Position numbers and translations under genes: made by a program. Below the pieces are notes generated by a model. That model had not been told where the DNA came from. It did not search any database and was given only the letters and a program-made list of their open reading frames with translations. Below are positions 1 through 7,507 of a stretch of DNA of 37,359 nucleotides, piece by piece; position 1 is the stretch's first letter, and every line of letters begins with the position of its first letter. This DNA is from Blastopirellula sediminis. Its GTDB lineage: Bacteria > Planctomycetota > Planctomycetia > Pirellulales > Pirellulaceae. The stretch is taken from contig NZ_JAJKFT010000008.1 in NCBI RefSeq assembly GCF_020966755.1, forward strand, positions 1 to 37,359, written 5' to 3'.

Positions 1-357
1 CCGCGACGCGGCCAACTGGACGTCTGCGTCGGGCAGTTGATTCAAAGCCTGGACGATCTTGTTCGGCGAGGGGACGTTGTCCAGCGCACGCAGTACCTCC
101 GGGCCATACCGAACTGTCAGTTCCGCGGTCTCCGTAACCAACGCTTCACCACCTTCACGCATCACCTTTGCCGATACCCGTTCGACCATTTCTGATCCAA
201 GTTCCTTGGCGATTCGCTCCGCGACATCTTCGCCAACTTCTTTGGCGCCCAACCTGAGCAGTGACTGGGAAAGCATCGACGCCGGCGAGCCGTTCGCTGA
301 CGCCAAAGCGGTGAAGCCAATCAAGACGCCAACAAAACAAAATGTAAAGGCTCTCAT
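1..357 (-). CDS. Secreted protein of unknown function, C-terminus beyond the window
   Basis: The visible part is 119 codons with no stop before the window edge, so the C-terminus is missing. It begins with a classical signal peptide: a short basic start (MRAFTF), a hydrophobic core (CFVGVLIGFTALA) and a likely cleavage near ASA-NG at residue 21-22. The mature part is helical and charged, with alternating Ala/Glu/Val/Lys and no recognisable catalytic motif. The ATG at 357 overlaps the stop of the upstream gene in an ATGA arrangement, so the two are probably translationally coupled and may act together at the cell envelope. I do not recognise the family. Confidence 0.75.
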   Translation of the reverse strand, partial: MRAFTFCFVGVLIGFTALASANGSPASMLSQSLLRLGAKEVGEDVAERIAKELGSEMVERVSAKVMREGGEALVTETAELTVRYGPEVLRALDNVPSPNKIVQALNQLPDADVQLAASR

Positions 358-1436
358 GTTGCATCTCCGAGCAGGCGTTGCCGAAAGACTTCGCCATAGG
401 CCCGCTGCAGCTGGTCGCACGAGTCGTTCAAAAGGTTCTTCAAACCAGGGCGCGGCTGCAAATCGGGCATTTCTTCGCCCGTGACTCCGTTCAAAACTGC
501 TTGTTCGACTTGATCGATCAGCCGACGCACCGTCTCGCGCAGTTCCCCCTGCACACTTTCGGTACACCACCGTTCGACAGCCAGTGCAACGATCACGCCA
601 ACTGCAACACCGAGCGTTGCGCCGACGGGCCCTGTGACAAGCCCCCCTCCTCCGCCCACCGCTGCTCCGGCGCCGAGCGAACCACCGCTGACGCCGACCA
701 AGCGGATCAGAATCGCGACGAAGATCTGCTCGGCGACGACCCCGGCGACGCCGGAAGTCGCTTCCGTAGCCACGAACAAAGCAGCGTCGCGTCGACCTGT
801 CTCCGCAGCGAACGACAGCAGCATTTCATGAACTTCGCGCGTGAACGTGGCCGCATCGAGTTGATCGAACTCCGGAATCGAAGCGCTGCTGACGGCGGCC
901 TGAATCTGCGCGAGCATTCTCGCCTGGTTCGTCTCAACGTCCTGGCGAAACATCGTAACCGACGCCCCTAGATCTCGCTCGATACGTTCCGCCGAAAAGA
1001 CATACTTCTCTAACTTCCTGCCGATAAAGTCCCCCACGGTATTGCCTTCGTACCACCAGTCGATCGGCATCCGGCGAATGACGCCGAATCGACTTCCCAT
1101 ACTTGTGACGTCCCGCGTAAACGGAACAATCCCGGAGCGATATCCCGCGAACGACTCAGCGATTCGCGCCAAACATCGATCTGCGGCAGCGCGATTCGCC
1201 TCGTCCGCTTCGCGAATCGCCGGCAACACCTGCTCGTCAAAGACCGTTCGGCGAATCGCCGCTGGATCCTGAAACGACTTCGAACCGCGTTCAACTGTCG
1301 GCGGCCCGACGCGACGCCAGCAGACTGCTGTTACCCCAGCAACGAGAACACATAGTCCCATCGCGAAGACCAATCGTGGAACACCATAGGGTTCGTAACA
1401 AAGACGACGAATACTCCGCTGTTCTCCATGTTTCAT
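354..1436 (-). CDS. Glycine-rich membrane protein of unknown function
   Basis: About 360 residues. An N-terminal membrane anchor (around residues 20-40, RLVFAMGLCVLVAGVTAV) is followed by a long helical, probably extracytoplasmic region. A second hydrophobic block near residues 235-290 is very rich in Gly and Ala (GAGAAVGGGGGLVTGPVGA), resembling glycine-zipper membrane hairpins. A charged helical tail ends the protein. The ATG at 1436 is preceded by AAAGGA seven bases upstream and is preferred to the in-frame TTG at 1442. Its stop overlaps the start of the downstream secreted-protein gene by four bases. Glycine-zipper hairpins occur in pore-forming and surface proteins, but nothing here proves that role. 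Confidence 0.7.
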   Translation of the reverse strand: MKHGEQRSIRRLCYEPYGVPRLVFAMGLCVLVAGVTAVCWRRVGPPTVERGSKSFQDPAAIRRTVFDEQVLPAIREADEANRAAADRCLARIAESFAGYRSGIVPFTRDVTSMGSRFGVIRRMPIDWWYEGNTVGDFIGRKLEKYVFSAERIERDLGASVTMFRQDVETNQARMLAQIQAAVSSASIPEFDQLDAATFTREVHEMLLSFAAETGRRDAALFVATEATSGVAGVVAEQIFVAILIRLVGVSGGSLGAGAAVGGGGGLVTGPVGATLGVAVGVIVALAVERWCTESVQGELRETVRRLIDQVEQAVLNGVTGEEMPDLQPRPGLKNLLNDSCDQLQRAYGEVFRQRLLGDAT

Positions 1437-1532
1437 ACTCAATTCCTTTCTAAGAGTGGAATGCGAACAACTCGTTCGCCGGCCGATCCAGCGAACTTCT
1501 TCCGCTTCTCGCTCAGAACCGACGCGTAACGC

Positions 1533-1685
1533 TCACTTGGAACATCTCGCCTTGGCGTCCTTCTTTACGACGATTTTTCGAGCGACGATTCGCGCCAGCA
1601 TCCTGACAAAGTCCCGCGTTGCGGCGGCGACTTCCTTGGTTGCTGAATTCGAGGGGCGACTTTCGCCCCGATCTCGGTTCGACAT
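1533..1685 (-). CDS. Small basic protein (50 aa) downstream of the serine recombinase
   Basis: A 50-codon frame starting at ATG 1685, with a good ribosome-binding site (AAAGGAG, about 8 bases upstream). The N-terminal half is polar. The C-terminal half forms a strongly basic, probably amphipathic helix (FVRMLARIVARKIVVKK). The frame stays open further upstream to 1751, but that extension would run through the terminator hairpin at 1724-1749, so I use the internal ATG. It lies just past the recombinase terminator, so it may need its own promoter or read-through. It could be a small DNA-binding accessory factor or simply unrelated; I do not recognise it. Confidence 0.45.
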   Translation of the reverse strand: MSNRDRGESRPSNSATKEVAAATRDFVRMLARIVARKIVVKKDAKARCSK

Positions 1686-1717
1686 AAGACCTGCTCCTTT
1701 CAATTCGACTGGCGCAT

Positions 1718-1749
1718 AAAAAAGCCCACGGCGATAACTTGCCGTGGGC
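1718..1749 (-). terminator. Rho-independent terminator of the serine recombinase gene
   Basis: A perfect 9-bp GC-rich stem (GCCCACGGC at 1724-1732 pairing with GCCGTGGGC at 1741-1749) with an 8-base loop. On the minus strand it is followed directly by a run of six T (1718-1723). It lies about 28 bases beyond the recombinase stop codon. Confidence 0.9.
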
Positions 1750-1777
1750 AAAACGAATTCAATTTTCGCTTAGCGGA

Positions 1778-3709
1778 TCATTGTTCAATCTCGTTCGTTT
1801 TCGGTTGAAACTTGTAGCGAGGATGTTTGTGTCGGCGCATCTTCAGCAAATCAGCGGGAGGTGCGTCGACCGGTACGTACGGTTTTTCGAGTCCCAATTC
1901 GTTCATTCGCGCCTGCAATCGCAGCGCATTTTGGACTGCCGGTTGCGTAATCCTAAGTTCGGCCGCGATTTGCCGCTGGAATTTGCCGGCGGCTCGCAGG
2001 GCAACGATCTCTTCGCGATGTTGCTCACGCTGAACCGGGTCGAACAAATCGACTTCCAACGTCCGCGTCAACAACTCGCTGGCCGCCGGAATCTCGCTCA
2101 AGTCGGGGAAAAGTCCCGAGAGACGCAGTTCAAACTTCGCCCGGATGAACAGGGCGCCGCCGTCGCACAGACGAATCGGGAACGCATCGATCCGACGAAT
2201 CAATTGGCGCATCACGCGACTGAGGGCGTAGGGGTCCGAGGCCATCTCCTTCAGCGAGTTCCGCGCGATTTCGCGCACCTCGCTCGCCAACGGAAGTTGC
2301 GGAGCAGCGTCAGGACGTGCGGTCATCTCCTTTAACCGTAACTTCGCGTCGCTAATTTGCTCTTCGCGCTCCGTAATCTTCGCGGCGATCGACGCTGATG
2401 CGTTCCCGCTTGCGATGAACTCAACGAGATTATTCATCTCCCGCTCCAAGCTGGCTATTTCGCGTTCGAGTTTTCCGGTTTGCGTCTTGCGTGCGCCCGT
2501 CAACGCCCAAAACTCAGCCTGAACCGCCTGGTAAAGCGTTTCGGGAAACTCCGGTAACGCTTCGATTTCGTCGTAGACGGCTGTCAAAATCTTTTCCGCA
2601 GCCAGCGTCCCATCAAACGAAGCGCTCTGCCAGCAGGCGTATTCCTTCGCCCCTTTACACATCATGTGATCTTGCTGGCCATGTCCTCCCCAAACGAACG
2701 GATGGCCGCAAATCCCGCAAAACGTCTGCTGACCCGGAAACCGCGTTCGCTTCTTCGGGACGTTAGCCCGAGAATCGCGTCCGTTAACCTTCTTACGGCG
2801 AAACGGAGCATTCCTTTCGTCCAACATCCGAATCAAACGGTCGTACCGATCGGCATCCAGATAGGCGAGATGCGAGCACTCGCGCACCAGCAGTTCTTCC
2901 GGCGGAGCTTTTACCGATACCCGACGCCCAGTCTTGTTGATCCGTTTCGAAATCTTCCGATTCGCCTCCCGCACCCCTTTGAGGATCGGGTTGTGCAGGA
3001 GATTCGAGAGAGTGGAAACGGTCCACTTGTTCGAACGAACATAGCGTCCGGTCGGAACGCCGCTAAGATTCAACCAGTCGACGACTACGGAGTACGACTC
3101 CCCCTTTTCCAGGCGTTCGATCATCTCCGCAATGATTAATTCGGCCTTCGGATCCTTCGTGACCTCAGCGTCCGTCGCACCATGCGACGGTTTGATGTAG
3201 CCATAGGGGACCGTTTTGATCATCCCTTGCCCAAAACGATTCCGTAGGGTACGACGAATTCGCTTCGACGTATCGGCATTGCTGAATTCATGGCGCATCG
3301 TCGCAAAACCCGCCTTGAAACGCCAATCATCCTGGTCGGTATCCAGATCGTCGTTGAGGGTGACGACGCGAACGTCATTATCTTCCGCCAATTCCAAGAA
3401 CGTAATCGCAGCGCTTCGCCGACAGATCCGCCCGAGGTCTTCCGCGATCACTAAATCGCACGTTCTCAACTCAATTGCGTCTTCCAAATCCCGCAGTTCC
3501 CGGCGATCCAGTCGCTCGCCGCTACCTCGACTTTGGATGACTTCGACGACCTTAAATCGGTCAGGCAGATTCTGATCGCACCAACGACGACAGGTCGCGA
3601 CCTGATCATCCAAGGAGCGAGGATCTTGATGCTCCGTACTGATCCGAGCGACGATGAGGACGCGAATTACATTAGCGCTGCCGAAAAAACCCTGTTGATG
3701 ATTCGTCAT
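1778..3709 (-). CDS. Large serine recombinase (site-specific integrase/resolvase family)
   Basis: About 643 residues. The N-terminal resolvase domain carries the catalytic signature VARISTEHQ, with the nucleophile Ser24 and Arg22, and a later arginine-rich patch (EDLGRICRRS) typical of the active site. The 'recombinase' domain follows (GYIKPSHG region). Next come a zinc ribbon around residues 330-360 (CGICG then further Cys residues), a coiled coil around 415-465 (EREIASLEREMNNL) and an unusual C-terminal helix-turn-helix around 573-595 (QRQIAAELRITQPAVQNALR). This matches large serine integrases, which integrate or excise elements between att sites. ATG 3709 is chosen over the upstream ATG at 3781 because GGAG sits seven bases before it and the resolvase fold starts shortly afterwards. 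Confidence 0.92.
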   Translation of the reverse strand: MTNHQQGFFGSANVIRVLIVARISTEHQDPRSLDDQVATCRRWCDQNLPDRFKVVEVIQSRGSGERLDRRELRDLEDAIELRTCDLVIAEDLGRICRRSAAITFLELAEDNDVRVVTLNDDLDTDQDDWRFKAGFATMRHEFSNADTSKRIRRTLRNRFGQGMIKTVPYGYIKPSHGATDAEVTKDPKAELIIAEMIERLEKGESYSVVVDWLNLSGVPTGRYVRSNKWTVSTLSNLLHNPILKGVREANRKISKRINKTGRRVSVKAPPEELLVRECSHLAYLDADRYDRLIRMLDERNAPFRRKKVNGRDSRANVPKKRTRFPGQQTFCGICGHPFVWGGHGQQDHMMCKGAKEYACWQSASFDGTLAAEKILTAVYDEIEALPEFPETLYQAVQAEFWALTGARKTQTGKLEREIASLEREMNNLVEFIASGNASASIAAKITEREEQISDAKLRLKEMTARPDAAPQLPLASEVREIARNSLKEMASDPYALSRVMRQLIRRIDAFPIRLCDGGALFIRAKFELRLSGLFPDLSEIPAASELLTRTLEVDLFDPVQREQHREEIVALRAAGKFQRQIAAELRITQPAVQNALRLQARMNELGLEKPYVPVDAPPADLLKMRRHKHPRYKFQPKTNEIEQ

Positions 3710-4134
3710 CACGAAACTCCGAAAGAGGAGTCCGTCTAGAACGTAGTCGCGTTGGCCCAATGGGACAACAACCTTGATCAATCGCGAGAAACCATGATCA
3801 CAGGCGATAACGAATGATCGCCTTAAAACAATTCCGAGATCAGGACTTACGACCGCAAGTCGTCGCTTTGCACGAACTTACGACATCCCTTTTTCAGAAT
3901 CCCGCTCTCTCCGCTTCCGTCGAAAGCCGTCAACGTAAGTCGTTGCCGGCTTTTATTTTGCGCCGATGGCAAATCGTTTGTCCCCCTCACTGAGACAAAC
4001 ACTGGGACAAATAAACCGGCTTGTCCTCCCCAGTTTGACTGGGTTGGCGGCGACTTCGTCTCCTTTTACCCATCTTCGTCTGCGTCACGCTTCTCCCTGT
4101 TGGTCGTCATGTCGACGAAAGCCAAGTCCAAAAA
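3710..4134. other. Non-coding gap between two recombinase genes, with short repeats; possible att or operator region
   Basis: No convincing gene is present. The stretch holds ACTTACGAC at 3845-3853 and again at 3876-3884 (31 bases apart), with the inverted form CGTAAGT at 3934-3940. It also holds an inverted repeat GTTTGTC (3976-3982)/GACAAAC (3994-4000), and further TTGTCC/GGACAA copies lie between 3978 and 4030. Attachment sites of large serine integrases commonly lie just upstream of the integrase start, and those of tyrosine integrases beside their gene, so this position is where such sites would be expected. That role is inference. Confidence 0.4.
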
Positions 4135-5364
4135 CTACGCGACGTCAAAACTCGAACCTTCCTCGTCGTCGCTTCCGAGGAAGTTGATTTGCTCCATGCG
4201 CCGATGGCTGTCTTCCCGTAGGAGATGCCGATACAGCTGCGTCATTTCCGAATCGCGATGACCGAGCCATTCCAGCAGTTCGGCGTCTCGCGCTCCGTTG
4301 CGATACGCCTCACTACAGAAAAAGTGCCGCAGGCCGTGGACCGTCCCGGACTGAAATCCGATCTCACCAGGGGGCGTCGGAAACTCTTTCGTAAGCGGTT
4401 TGATGATCCGCTGCTGCAGATTCTCCAGCACGCGCCGATCGCTCAGGCGCCCGCCACGCGGACCATGGAAAATGCGCCCATCGGCCTGACGCGGAATCTG
4501 CTGCAAGACCTTGAAAAACTCTACGTGCATCGGCAGCGCACGTCCGCGCTTCCCCTTAATCCGGCGTTCGCTCCCAGTTTGCCGACGCCGCGGTACAGAC
4601 CGCTCATCCGTAATCCGAATGGTACGTACGTCCAGGTCGACATCGCTCCAACGAAGCTGAGCCAGCTCGTTGATCCGCAGCCCCGACGTCGCAAGGCAGG
4701 TGATCACTTGCCCCATCCAAACAAGATCTTCGGTCTCGTTGCAGAACTCGATCATCCTGGCGACTTGGCGCCGCGTGTAGCAAAACGTCGAACTACCGCT
4801 TACCTTCGTCATCTTCAGGAGGAAACGGCAAGCCTGCGGCAGATGTCCCTCTTCCGTTAGCCATTTCGATACCGAGCAGACCATGTTCGCCTCACAGACG
4901 ATCGTTCGGTCTGCGTAGTTCTTCTTGGCCAACATCGCGCCGTAGTCCAGCGTGTTCGCTTTCGAAATCTGCGACCAATACTGCAGCGATTTTTTGGCGC
5001 AGTATTCTTGGTGCTTGTCGCGAACCGACTTGTACCGCTGGACCGTCTTGCGACTGACGCCCCCCAACAACTCCGGCTTCTCGCAGCGCTCGATGTAGAG
5101 CGCCCATCCGGCCTCGATGGTCACGTCCTGGTCGGCGGCGACTGCCGCTGCGTCAATCAGTCCAACTTCAACCGCCTTTGCATGATCAAGCCGCTGTAAT
5201 TGGCGAAAGGCCTCCTCTCGGTCTTTCGTGCCAAGCGACGGCTTTCCAAGCTGATACTTGCTGTTCATGCGACCATCGGCGAAATAAACGCCGGTTGGCT
5301 TACGCCGCAAATACCAGGTGAAGTTTGCGCACACGATCGGCGCATCTTTCGGTTTTCTGGGCAT
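4135..5364 (-). CDS. Tyrosine recombinase / phage-type integrase
   Basis: 409 residues with the full catalytic set of tyrosine recombinases: Arg230 (SGLRINEL), a basic beta-hairpin region near Lys272, His343 and Arg346 (HGLRHFF), His369 (LGHRD) and the nucleophile Tyr378 (QLYRH). The N-terminal part (roughly residues 85-185) looks like a SAM-like core-binding domain, preceded by a short arm region. It would cut and rejoin DNA through a 3'-phosphotyrosine, integrating or excising an element. ATG 5364 has GAGGA five bases upstream. It follows the double-HTH gene by 18 bases, which suggests one transcript with that gene acting as excisionase or regulator. Confidence 0.92.
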   Translation of the reverse strand: MPRKPKDAPIVCANFTWYLRRKPTGVYFADGRMNSKYQLGKPSLGTKDREEAFRQLQRLDHAKAVEVGLIDAAAVAADQDVTIEAGWALYIERCEKPELLGGVSRKTVQRYKSVRDKHQEYCAKKSLQYWSQISKANTLDYGAMLAKKNYADRTIVCEANMVCSVSKWLTEEGHLPQACRFLLKMTKVSGSSTFCYTRRQVARMIEFCNETEDLVWMGQVITCLATSGLRINELAQLRWSDVDLDVRTIRITDERSVPRRRQTGSERRIKGKRGRALPMHVEFFKVLQQIPRQADGRIFHGPRGGRLSDRRVLENLQQRIIKPLTKEFPTPPGEIGFQSGTVHGLRHFFCSEAYRNGARDAELLEWLGHRDSEMTQLYRHLLREDSHRRMEQINFLGSDDEEGSSFDVA

Positions 5365-5382
5365 GTAATTCCTCGAATGAGT

Positions 5383-5796
5383 TTACGTACGAGCCGCAGA
5401 CATCCAGGCCGGACGCGGCCCAGGAAGCGGCCCGCTGGATGTTTTGTTCGTAGTTTTCGCCTCGACCTGTTCGCTCGCAGCGGTTCCGTTTCGCTCGAGC
5501 GCATCGCTCGGAAACAAGACACGCCCCCCTTTCCCGGCCGGTTGGCGATAAGAGATCTTGTTATCGCGCTTGAGACGCCAGATGGTCGCCAAGGACAGTC
5601 CGGTACGACTCGCCAACGTCTCTGCGTCGACGTATTCCAATTGACGGTGAGATTCATCCGTACGCGATCCGTTCAGAAACGGGGAAATCGCTTCCGACTT
5701 CACCCATCGCCGCAGCGTGTCGACGGAAACGCCAGAGCGTTTACTAAGCTCTTGAATCGAGAGCAATTGCGTTGCTTCACCAGAAGAATTGGACAT
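5383..5796 (-). CDS. Double helix-turn-helix DNA-binding protein, possible excisionase/regulator
   Basis: 137 residues with two consecutive MerR/excisionase-like HTH units. Residues about 11-33 contain IQELSKRSGVSVDTLRRW, and residues about 55-85 contain VDAETLASRTGLSLATIWRL followed by a basic wing. The remaining tail is polar, rich in Thr, Lys and Pro, and probably disordered. It lies 18 bases ahead of the tyrosine integrase gene on the same strand, the usual place for an excisionase or integration regulator. No strong Shine-Dalgarno precedes ATG 5796, and the hairpin at 5801-5845 ends only a few bases before it, so expression may depend on that structure. The excisionase role is inferred from fold and position. 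Confidence 0.75.
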   Translation of the reverse strand: MSNSSGEATQLLSIQELSKRSGVSVDTLRRWVKSEAISPFLNGSRTDESHRQLEYVDAETLASRTGLSLATIWRLKRDNKISYRQPAGKGGRVLFPSDALERNGTAASEQVEAKTTNKTSSGPLPGPRPAWMSAART

Positions 5797-5800
5797 GCTT

Positions 5801-5845
5801 CAACCGGAAAAAAAAGAGGATGAACTTCCTATCCTCTTCCGGTTG
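5801..5845 (-). terminator. Hairpin with T-run between two minus-strand genes (terminator or attenuator)
   Basis: On the minus strand AAGAGGAT and ATCCTCTT form an 8-bp stem with a 9-base loop, followed by a T-run. The flanking CAACCGG and CCGGTTG can extend the pairing with the T-run as a bulge. It lies 17 bases past the stop of the 389-residue gene and ends 5 bases before the start codon of the double-HTH gene, so it could end the first transcript and also act as a leader structure for the second. Confidence 0.7.
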
Positions 5846-5861
5846 CAAAATAACGGTCTCG

Positions 5862-7031
5862 CTATTTTGGCTCGACCCGCGCACGAACTAGCTCAATCAG
5901 TTGATCGAATTCGACCGCAGTCGTAGCGTCAATATCCAGAGCTTCTCGGATTTGATCGTTCGACTTCGCGCTTCTAACAAGACTCTCGATATCCATTATC
6001 AATTCCGCCAACGCCGTATTCGCTTGCGTTTGTGAATCTGCTTGCTCGCTCGCGATTCCCCCCAACGTTTCGTTACCTGCCAGTCCAGATTCGGGCAAAG
6101 CCGATTTCGCCCGTGATTTGGTTGGACGATGTTGAGCGACCTTCCCAATTGATTCCTGAACGACCTTTGACAACTTCTCGATTCCCATGAACCGAACCCA
6201 CATCGGGATCAAATAGGGATGCCCGGTAACTAATTGAAACGCAGACCGATAACGCATGTTCGCCGTCGAAGGTTTGATCTCCAATTCGTTCGCCACTTCT
6301 TTGAGCGTCCTCTCCCTATCGGCCGAGTAAGCGCCCGCTTCCCAACCTTCACGCAGATCCCAAACGCGAAGGTAATCGGCATAGCTGTCCGATCGATCTC
6401 GACCAACGACAATACCTTTCTCATTGCGCCAGCGAGAGAGCATTGGCTTCAAATCACGTTCGATCTGCCGATCCGAGACTTCAGGATTGATGTAGACGAT
6501 CGGCTCGTTCAGCATCTGATCGATCTTCATCTCTTCGATCTGACGAAGAGCCCCCAGGCCCGCCGCTTTCCGAAACCCTGGATCCTTCTCATCGCTCATT
6601 GCCGCAGTAATCTGCGTAGCGGCATCCTGAAAGTCCTCAGCCGACATCGCTGAAATCAGAATTCCCCAAATTCGCCGCAAGCTTACCGGTGAAATGGAAC
6701 CGCCGAGCCATGGTGTTAGCCGTTCTGATCCTTCAAGGTCGTCGAACTCAAGCTGCGGATCAGGCGCGAAGGAGGAAACGCCAATCGCATTAAGTAGCTG
6801 GGCGGAACGAGCCGCTACCTGAATTCGCAGCGACGATTCATTGTCGGTCGGCATTTCCCGGCCTTGCTGCGCCCACTCAAAGAAAAACTGGGCGAACTTC
6901 CAATTCTGGAGATAGACCGGATGCCGTCGCGTGACTTCCCAACGGAACTTTACAGGCAACTTCCGCAATTGGCCCTCAGGACGAGGAATAACGAGATAGG
7001 GTTGGCTCCCGACATCGCCCTGCTCTTCCAC
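5862..7031 (-). CDS. Unknown protein with a helix-turn-helix-like segment, beside recombinase genes
   Basis: 389 residues, mostly helical and soluble, with no signal peptide or membrane segment. Around residues 244-268 the stretch TLKEVANELEIKPSTANMRY looks like a sigma-4 or LuxR-type helix-turn-helix. The C-terminal part is rich in Ala, Glu and Asp. The start is GTG 7031, supported by a near-perfect AGGAGG six bases upstream. It heads the minus-strand gene group that ends with the two recombinases, separated by a hairpin terminator. A role in controlling or replicating the element is plausible. I do not recognise the family. Confidence 0.7.
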   Translation of the reverse strand: MEEQGDVGSQPYLVIPRPEGQLRKLPVKFRWEVTRRHPVYLQNWKFAQFFFEWAQQGREMPTDNESSLRIQVAARSAQLLNAIGVSSFAPDPQLEFDDLEGSERLTPWLGGSISPVSLRRIWGILISAMSAEDFQDAATQITAAMSDEKDPGFRKAAGLGALRQIEEMKIDQMLNEPIVYINPEVSDRQIERDLKPMLSRWRNEKGIVVGRDRSDSYADYLRVWDLREGWEAGAYSADRERTLKEVANELEIKPSTANMRYRSAFQLVTGHPYLIPMWVRFMGIEKLSKVVQESIGKVAQHRPTKSRAKSALPESGLAGNETLGGIASEQADSQTQANTALAELIMDIESLVRSAKSNDQIREALDIDATTAVEFDQLIELVRARVEPK

Positions 7032-7507
7032 CAGAATCCTCCTTGCGTCACGTTCTCAAATCTTCCGCTGAAACTGCCGCAGTATCTCGGCTCGAACGCC
7101 TGTTCAATGCATCCGTAAATGCTAAACCGTTCACCATATTATTATGACGCAAAAGCGGCCAAAATTTAGCGCAACTCGCACCGCACGACGCGCCAATAAA
7201 TGCGTTTTTCGTTTTATGCCGCGATCACGGCGATTTTTTAGCTTCACCGGCTTGGTCAAATCGCAATCCGGTGACAACGCGACGCCGAATTCCGCCAAAA
7301 GAACCCTGATGCGGGACCGCCCCAATTGACCAACCGTGTCAAACCCCACCGGTAAAACCATCTATACCGCCCCCGCCCCAGTTTCCGCCTGGTTCCGGCG
7401 TCAACAGGGATGCGTCCAGCCTCCCGCCCCGTTAAATTAGGCGGGTTACTGCTACCCTTCGCGGCGAATGAGCGCCGTTTTGAATTTGCCTGAATGCAAA
7501 GACTGCG
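7032..7507. other. Divergent intergenic region between the recombinase module and the hsd operon
   Basis: About 475 bases that must hold promoters for both the minus-strand 389-residue gene and plus-strand hsdM. An AT-rich patch near 7120-7150 reads TAATAT on the minus strand and could be a -10 element, but I see no matching strong -35. The short open frames here lack ribosome-binding sites and protein-like composition, and I do not call them genes. Confidence 0.4.

Noticed and set aside
1686-1751. N-terminal extension of the 50-residue peptide to 1751
   Set aside because: It would be encoded through the terminator hairpin, and the internal ATG 1685 has a better ribosome-binding site.
7218-7240. 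Small stem (GCCG/CGGC) followed by T-run
   Set aside because: Only four base pairs, so too weak to call a terminator.
7144-7329. Short plus-strand frame of 61 codons between the recombinase module and hsdM
   Set aside because: Basic, low-complexity translation with no ribosome-binding site; better explained as an intergenic region.
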